DNA of 64,000 nucleotides, from NCBI GenBank assembly GCA_030710605.1, contig CP092877.1, positions 67,855,993 to 67,919,992 of the forward strand. The letters run 5' to 3'. The notes under the pieces are model-generated. The model worked only from the letters and a program-made list of their open reading frames with translations, searched no databases and was not told the origin of the DNA. Made by a program: the position numbers and the translations under genes. Shown one piece after another: positions 56,889 to 64,000 of this stretch (the stretch's first letter is position 1; each line of letters opens with the position of its first letter). The DNA comes from Cordylochernes scorpioides. Taxonomy: Eukaryota > Arthropoda > Arachnida > Pseudoscorpiones > Chernetidae.

Positions 56889-57058
56889 AGAGAGTTTTTT
56901 ACAAAAAATATGATTTATTTGACTCAAGTTTTCAGGTCTTGGAGCCCTTCTCCAGGAGTAAGGTTAATGATATCACTGCTTTCTTTACCAACCTTTAACC
57001 TTATTTCCTGTAGAAGAACTCCAAGACCTGAAAACTTGAGTCAATTAAATCATATTTT
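56889..57058. repeat. F5 fold-back element, copy 2
   Basis: ATATGATTTATTTGACTCAAG / CTTGAGTCAATTAAATCATAT arms; CTGTAGAAGAACTCCAAGACCTGAAAACTTG hairpin frame spans 57008-57038. Confidence 0.8.
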
Positions 57059-57064
57059 TTTTGT

Positions 57065-57378
57065 AACTCCGCCTTTGCCGGTCCCAAGCCTGGATGAAAA
57101 AGAATGAGGTGGAGCAGTAACAAGTTCACTAAAAAACCTGGGTTCAGCTGGCCCAGCTGATAGTACCCTGTAAGGGCTCCTGATCTAGGGATACAGGATG
57201 AGCAGCGTTTGTACTCCATGTTAGGAGCGGCTGCACATGGCGTCTGTTCCTCATGTCAGAGGCGGCCATTTCTTTTGGAGCTAAGTTGGCCTGTCACTGA
57301 GTAGTGCTCCCAGTCTTAATGACAAAGGCAGACGCATTCTACTTCACACAGTCATGAAGATAATAAAGATGAAGAAGA
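57065..57378 (+). mobile_element. SIDE1 copy
   Basis: AACTCCGCCTTTGCCGGTCCC ... CACACAGTCATGAAGATAATAAAGATGAAGAAGAAG. Confidence 0.85.
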
Positions 57379-57379
57379 A

Positions 57380-57670
57380 GATTATTGACTACCATGGGGA
57401 GCAAAGAAATATTTAATAGGTCAAAATTTTACAATTTTTTTTTTTTAATCAACAGATTTTTAACATTTTGTTTACTCAACAAATTGGTTGATTGTCTTTC
57501 TGATCTTTTATGTGACAAAGTTGTATTGTTTAGAACAAAATAAATCACCCTGACATTTCCGTTTCCTTATTTTTTACATGAAACGTAAGATCAGTGAGCA
57601 GACATTGAGTGCTGTGGTTAATATTTTTATATGGCTGACCCTGTGTCAAAGCTAAGACCTCCCTTCAAGA
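57380..57670. other. Unassigned AT-rich DNA
   Basis: Nothing recognised. Confidence 0.4.
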
Positions 57671-57672
57671 AG

Positions 57673-57978
57673 ATTTTTTTTTTGCTTATCCCTAGTACAC
57701 GTTGTACAGGCCATGGTAATCATGGTGGGTAGAAGTAGGCGACTACTTTTACAGTAAGTGCACCACATGTCTACACATGTGAAAAGCAGTTTGACTTTGC
57801 ACTTACAAATGTGCCAGAGCGCCGTGGGTAACTTGCACTCGCTGGTACGGTTGGACTTTTGCAAGAATCGGGGGCCATTGGAGCATTTTTTAATTAGAAA
57901 AAAGTGCCTAAAACGGGAATCGAACCCGGGTCGTAGCGGTCGAAAACCAACAATTTAGACCATCCTTCCACCGACCCC
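57673..57978 (-). repeat. SINE-E copy, full length
   Basis: TSD CTTCAARAAGAT on both sides; head GGGGGTCGGTGGAAGGATGG. Confidence 0.9.
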
Positions 57979-58904
57979 CATCCTTCAAAAAGATGATGTC
58001 ACTATAGATGCTATGAGAACAAAAGAGCTTCTCTTCAAGCCACAAGAACCACTTCAAGCTATTAGAGACATTCATTCATGATTCTGAGGGAATATTTGCC
58101 AGAAACATGTTGGATCCATGTCAGTAGCAACAAAATTTCCAAGCTGTAGGGACAGATCCCATAGAGATGGAGCTATGCAACAATAGTTTTTCATATAATA
58201 GAATACTCAAGTGATTATGGCTTAGCATACCCACATCAACAATGATATTCATCTCATAATAAGAATGACTTGGTAGGACCATTAAATCTGTCAAGAGAGA
58301 ATGATAAGGTATAATTTGAAACGTATATTAAAACAAAGTAACAAAACCAAATTCAAATTAATGAAATGATGTGGTTTCGGTAACAGTATTAACACAAGGT
58401 AATAAGACCAAATCCAAATAAATTAATAAATTTTGAGTTAAGATTTGGTCTTATTACCTTGTGTTTATAATCTATAATCCAAATTGTGCCTTATCAAGGT
58501 AACAGTATTGTTACCATCATCAGAGATATAGAGAGAAAGTGAGAGATAACCCAGTTTCCTGGAGCACAGAACGCCAACTAACCGGGAAGTCCAGATCACT
58601 AGTATGGACTAGTGCATAGCATTTCTAATAGTGTCCTGAGTGGATTGCTCACCTACACAAGTTGATCAGAAAGTTCCATGCTGAGGTTGAGTCTGGCCGT
58701 AGCATCATCAGACAAAAGTACTGATTAATATACAGTAGAACCTCCCTGTAAAGGACAACACCTAATTGCAGAGCCAAAGTGTCCTTTAGGGAGAGGTGTC
58801 CTCTACTGGGAGAGTTGCTAAATAGTTAAAAATGGTAATGATAAGGCACAATAATTATTATTAATATATACAGTTATCAGCGTCATAATCAATTCTGTCA
58901 CCGT

Positions 58905-59010
58905 TTGCTTTTGGTTCAGTGGTAGAATGCTCGCCTGCCACGCGGGCGCCCCGGGTTCGATTCCCGTCCGATGCTTTTTTTTTTTACAATTTTTAAAACT
59001 CATTTATATT
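58905..59010 (+). repeat. tRNA-Gly(GCC)-derived SINE, copy 2
   Basis: GGTTCAGTGGTAGAATGCTC, GCCTGCCACGCGGGC, GGGTTCGATTCCCGTCCGATGC are intact, but the 5' acceptor strand GCATCGG is replaced by GTTTGCTTT. Not a functional tRNA gene. Same tail as the 3931 copy. Confidence 0.78.
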
Positions 59011-59555
59011 ATTAAAATATATGTGCTTTTCCTGTCTATGTACAGATTTATGGTCTATGTACACAAGTATACAAGTATGTAAACGAAAAAATTGCGCTAC
59101 AAATTTTAAAATAAAACTACAACCTTTCGCAATAAGTTTCTTTTTCTTTTTATTCAAATTGCGTGGCAAATTTGCCCTTTCGCTAGCAAATAGCGCCTCT
59201 GGCGGTGAAGATGGGAGGTAATATCAGCTGACCTAATGGACATGTAAAACATGTTTTAACAGGACATAGAGAAAAATCTGGAAAAGATATTTTTCGGATT
59301 GTTAGTCAAGAAAAATAAATTGACAGGTTCTGGGGAAAAAGTAGCTGTTTTTTATCTAGAAAATGATGATGACAATATTGCTGTATCATATTTGATTATC
59401 AGATACAAAATTATATCCGGGAAAATTCCAAAAAGCAGAGACCACGGGTGAAGCCAGTTCATTTTTAGTATGCAGGAACAAAATTCTAACAGAAAAAACA
59501 TTCATTCGAGCAGAAGACACAAAGCCAGATCATCTCTTTATAAAAATATTGCTTC

Positions 59556-59690
59556 TCAGACACAAAGTTTGGAGCGGGACGTTTCACAAGAGTGACATCC
59601 ACGGCGCCAATTTATAATTGTAACGAATAGTATTTGAATAAAAGCATTTAATCGGGTAAAACCCGGGCATTGCCCGGGTCATTCGGCTAG
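59556..59690 (+). mobile_element. Helitron 3' end
   Basis: Homologous to 4390-4516; ends CCCGGGCATTGCCCGGGTC, then ATTCGGCTAG|T. The 5' limit is unclear (possibly near 59012). Confidence 0.82.
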
Positions 59691-59909
59691 TAGATTATAA
59701 ACACAGGGTAATAAAACCAAATCCAAATAAATAAATAGTGTGTGAAGATGGTAACAACGCTATTACCGAAACGTCACACACTATTTATTTATTTGGATTT
59801 GGGCCTAATACCTTGTGTTTAGTAAAAATGGTAATTTTGAAGATGAAAACTGTCCTTTGTTGAGAGATGTCCTCTAGCGCGGGTGTCCTCTCATGGAGGT
59901 GCTACTGTA

Positions 59910-62380
59910 CTAACTAATTATTTAATCACACAAAAGATTATCAATTTTAATATTTTATAACTCAATAATTTAATATTAGCATAATCAAAATCATCTTTTT
60001 TTCTGGTTCTAAAATATGCAACTCTAAATAATCTTAAAATCTTATTCAATTTAGTCACATTATGGAAACATATGCAAAATAAACATTTATATTTTATATT
60101 TATATAAATAATTATTGCTTTTTTTTGAGTCTGATATTACCTTAGAATTTTTCACAAATAGAAACTAAGATTACAGGCAAGCTATTTATCAATGGGAAAA
60201 AAATCACATTATTAAGTGAAGGTTATTATAACCAACTGTCATCCTCATAGCCAGTAAAATCTATCTTGGGAGTTTCCATTTAGTTCTAATCAAAAATGCT
60301 CTTAGAAGGTAAGTTGACTTCTAAGTCAGGCTGAATAAAATTGGTTATAAAAACCTAAATTTATTCCTTCTTTTGCAAATTCAATGATGTGTGTTATTAA
60401 TATAGAATATTCAATACATTTAGCTTTTAGTGGGCTTAATATATGTAGATGTGAACGTTGTTAGACTGAGTTAGTTATATGTATAAAAAAATTAATTGAA
60501 TAAGCAAATTATTACCACAAAAATCAATCTTATGACAAAAAAACTCTCAAGAATAAATGTATTCCAATTTAATCACGAGAATATAACTGAACCCTAATGG
60601 AGTATATGTTAAAGGTATATGTTTAATTTATACTTATTTTTAATATATAAATTTGATTTATTAATTACCTTCTAGGGTTAATTGAGTCTGTAAAAGGCGC
60701 GCACATGGGTGCAGGGTCGGTCTGACTCTCTTAAGCATGCGTGCACATAGAAACATTTAGCGCGTTTTCTTAATTTTTTATAATGCAATTTATTAATGCT
60801 CCGAATATTAACACATGCTTTAAAAAACACAATGTTTTGAAAATATTTCTGTTTACATTTTTAGAAGATTCGAAATTTAAATTCACACTATGATTTTACC
60901 CTTGGTCTTAATCTTTAGATATTTATTTTTTATAAGTAATTATAGGCATATTATGTACATTAATTGTTTTTAAAATAGCTTATATATTTTTATAAACGCG
61001 CTATTAATAATTAATATCAACCCTTAATTTAAAAAACCCAAATGAAAAATTTAAATTCTTTTATCCAAATTAAAATATGGGCGTTTTTAAAATTTATAAA
61101 CGTTGTTTATTAATTTAAAGTTTATATTTTTAATTATTAATAAATATTAATATTATCTCATTTTTTTCTATCATCACTTTTTTGAAATATGGTGTGAAAT
61201 TTTTTGATATTTACAATAAAATCATCTGTTATTTATCCTCTCAATTTCGATTGAGAAATACGTATTTAAATAAATGGAGTTAATAATTGGAACAAACGAA
61301 GCCAATTTACGAAGTTATAAACTTGTAAATGAGACAGATGTAAGTTCGATATAAAGAAACCTCGCTTTTACCTTGTTGAAATAATAAACTAAGCCTAACC
61401 ACCCCAATATTGTTTGCCCTAAGCCTTTACGAGATTATAATCAAAACAATGGTATATTATGAATGCCCTTCAAGACATTACGCGTCAATATAAAATTTAA
61501 AATGTAACAAACTAAACCATAAGCGATTATACTATGATCGTTTATTAATTGATATGTTGAACTTTTTTTTTTTCTATTCTTAGAAAATGTAAAAGCCAAA
61601 TGCGTAGAGGAAATTTAATACAGTGAGAATAAGTTCTCTCTTGAGAAATATTTTATAAAACAACATTAATTATATTTAATAAGTTAACCTTAAAACATAA
61701 CATATTGAACATGTTTTATACTATCTAATTTTACTTGTTTTTCTCCACCCAACTTAAGTGATTTTTTTTAAAAGCAAAACTTTTTAAATGCCACATAGCT
61801 GTCATATTAAGGAAAATAGGGTATTTAATAACTCTATGATAGTTTAATATATATCTTTTTTTTAATGTCAAAGAGTGACCATTCAAAGTTGAAACACCTA
61901 TAATTATACCTTTTTAATATATGCAACCAAAGATAAACAAGATGATCAGGATTCATTTTAGTTTTAAAAAGTATCAGTTAAAATTTTTGTCTTTTTTCTC
62001 TCCTTATGTAAAATGTATGAATTTGTACACAAAAGAGTGGCATGTCAAAAGATGCATTTAAAAATATATAAAAAATTTAGAATGAACAAATATGATTGCT
62101 AGTTTTTTATTAATTCTCACAATTATATAGGAACTTTCCTGAAAAGTAAATTTGTATATATAGTACAAAATTTGTATTCAAAATACTTTCACCAATTCAA
62201 CACGCAAGTCCAACAGTAACATGCTCATGTGATAAAGAACAAGTCATCTCAAAAATGCTTCTTTTCAATGATGGTAGCAAGTTTATAATACATTTGGTCA
62301 GTTTTCTAGAATACTAAACAACTGACATCTTTATAAGACCTTTGGAAGAATTGAATGAATCAACCGTAATGTTCTTATTG
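59910..62380. other. 2.4 kb of AT-rich DNA without recognisable features
   Basis: I looked on both strands for the missing DHX30 5' exon(s), RNA genes and the repeat families above and saw none. A small GC-richer patch at 60690-60760 has no motif I can name. Confidence 0.45.
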
Positions 62381-62390
62381 TGTAGTGTTA

Positions 62391-63052
62391 AACACAAGGT
62401 AATAAGACCAAATAAATAAATAGTGTGTGATGTTTTGGTAACAGTATTGTTACCATCTTCAGACATTCAGTACTTTTGTCTGAAGATGGTAACAACGTCG
62501 TTACCGAAACGTCACACACTATTTTTTTTGGATTTGGTCTTATTACCTTGTGTTTAAACTACGTCTTTGCCGGTCCCAAGTCCGGATGAAAAAGGAGGAG
62601 GAGGAGCAGTAACAAGCTCGCTAAAAAACCTGGGCTCAGCTGGCCCGGCTGATAGTACCCTGTAAGGGCTCCTGATCCAGGGATACAGGATGAGTAGCGC
62701 TTGTACTCCATGTTAGGAGCAGCTGCACATGGCGTCTGTTCATCATGTCAGAGGCGGCCATTTCTTTTGGAGCTAAGTCGGCCTGCCACTGAGTAGTGCT
62801 CCCAGTTTTAATGACAAAGGCAGACGCATTTTACTTTACCCAATCATGGTGGTTGTCAATTCTCAACCTGCAACCCCAAGACATATTATTGACTGTATTG
62901 AGTAATCCATTGATGAGCTCTACTCTTCCCCGGCAGACACCATCAAAAATCTCAAGCTTTACAAGCTTGATACCTTAGTGTGATTGAGTGGAGATATGAA
63001 AGAAGAAGACCTTGTGTTTATAATCTATAATCCAAATAGTGTCTTATCATTT
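62391..63052. mobile_element. F1 element with 10-bp TSD, hosting SIDE1
   Basis: TGTAGTGTTA at 62381-62390 and 63053-63062. The + arm reads CTGAAGATGGTAACAACGTC then GTTACCGAAACGTC. Confidence 0.87.
62557..63008 (+). mobile_element. SIDE1, longest copy, 12-bp TSD
   Basis: ACCTTGTGTTTA at 62545-62556 and 63009-63020; 452 bp. Shows the join of the 5' block (to GGTGGTTGTCAA, 62858) to the LINE C-terminal block (CAACCTGCAACCCCAAGAC), proving an internal deletion of a LINE. Confidence 0.9.
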
Positions 63053-63352
63053 TGTAGTGTTATTTAATTTTAGAGAATTATCCAAATGTGTGTGTAGTTC
63101 TGACAAACATGTGTATCACAGGTATTTAAAGGTTATGCAACACTTCCCTATTATATATAATTTCTGTGAAAAAAATAATTTTAAAATAAAAAAAAGGTCA
63201 GGTGTCAATTTTAAAAATAAATTAGGCATATCCTGACTACAAACATGAGTGTTTTTTAGATAGCAGAGCGCCATCTAGTGGAACAGAAATCAACTAAATG
63301 TTGATTTAACCTGTTCCTTGATATTTATATCTATTCTGTCAAGTTACTTTGT

Positions 63353-63602
63353 AGTCCACCTTTGTTTGTCCCAAGCCTGGATGAAAAAGGAGGGGAAGCA
63401 GTAACAAACTCGTTAAAAAACCTGGGCTTCACTGGCCTGGCTGATAGTACCCTGTAAGGCTCATGATCCATGGATACAGGATAGTCTGTACTCCATGTTA
63501 GAAGCGGCTGTACATGGTGTCTTTTACTCGTGTCGGAGTGGCCATTTCATATTGCAGCTGAGTTGTCCTGCTACTGAGTAGTGCTCCCAGTTTTGATGAC
63601 AA
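63353..63602 (+). repeat. SIDE1 copy, 3'-truncated
   Basis: GTCCACCTTTGTTTGTCCCAAG to TTTTGATGACAAAAACAG; diverged. Confidence 0.75.
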
Positions 63603-64000
63603 AAACAGTTGGTGTCAAAAGAGGCTGGCACAGAAACTTATAGATGCCTACCATAAAATCCTACAGTTATATAATTGGAATTTTTGTTTTCTCAGATCGA
63701 GATAATCTGGGTTGTTACACTGGGTTTATTTGCCTTGGTTGTAGATTTATGTCACAGGATAGAGTGGTGTAAATAGATGACAATACGAAATTTAACAATA
63801 CTTGGGTATATTGAATCATTGTTTAGAACTCTAACATAAATATTGGGGGGAAACATCTTGTTTATAATGGTTCCAAATAAAAGCATCTGATCATGCAACT
63901 ACAGTAGAACCTCCATATTTATTCTGATAGATAATGCAAATCGCTCGGTTTATTCCACTTGATTTACATACCAAATTGACCGCATACATTCCCCCCACCC

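Larger units (their letters stand above)
58840..59822. mobile_element. F1 element split by Helitron and tRNA-Gly SINE
   Basis: Left end GATAAGGCACAA only; right part 59691-59822 has the paired arms with CTATTACCGAAACGTCACAC and CCTTGTGTTT. Bounded by the 13-bp duplication. Confidence 0.78.
58735..59906. mobile_element. M1 MITE split by an F1 element and a Helitron
   Basis: Left half to 58839, right half from 59823 (ATGAAAACTGTCCTTTG...GGAGGTGCTACTGTA). TAAAAATGGTAAT is duplicated at the break (58827-58839, 59823-59835). Confidence 0.83.

Noticed and set aside
60690-60760. GC-richer patch as RNA gene or promoter
   Set aside because: No cloverleaf, box or other motif found.

Overview
This is eukaryotic, intron-containing, AT-rich and heavily transposon-loaded DNA. 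The repeat mix (three mariner families, Helitrons with CTAG ends, BEL/Pao and Ty3/gypsy relics, RNase-H-type LINE tails, tRNA-derived SINEs) and a U6 snRNA copy with an arthropod-type 3' part suggest an arthropod, perhaps a chelicerate. That placement is inference; the sequence itself only says metazoan with confidence.

Two host genes are visible, oriented tail to tail. A PCMTD1/2-type gene lies on the + strand (three coding exons, 699-3083, about 410 aa, probably complete). A DHX30-type DExH-box RNA helicase lies on the - strand (thirteen exons from 54600 down to 22098, about 1058 aa visible, first exon(s) not found). All thirteen exons join in phase, and the helicase motifs, HA2/OB-type C-terminal part and N-terminal dsRBD-like blocks are recognisable. 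The introns carry most of the interest because nearly every one is packed with mobile DNA, often within 100 bp of an exon.

Layout: 1-3083 PCMTD gene and flanking MITEs; 3084-22097 intergenic repeats (Helitrons, a 1.3-kb mariner, a pogo-like MITE, BEL/Pao and gypsy relics); 22098-54600 DHX30-type gene with a 5'-truncated LINE, a second mariner, many SINEs, a 75-bp minisatellite that fills a whole intron, a U6 retropseudogene and a Helitron carrying a third mariner; 54601-64000 further repeats and about 2.4 kb of AT-rich DNA with nothing recognisable.

The most unusual structure is a set of short fold-back elements (called F1-F5 here). They carry a conserved hairpin framed by CTGNNGA and CGAAA, resembling the hammerhead-ribozyme core, with stem sequences that change on both sides between families. 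Several copies have target-site duplications of 10-20 bp, and one has a paralogous empty site elsewhere in the window. They therefore look like short retroelements, perhaps derived from Penelope-like elements, rather than ordinary DNA MITEs. One copy, with a tandem triplication of the hairpin unit, inserted exactly at a DHX30 3' splice site and duplicated it. A second unusual feature is the minisatellite intron, each unit of which repeats the real 5' splice site of the preceding exon.
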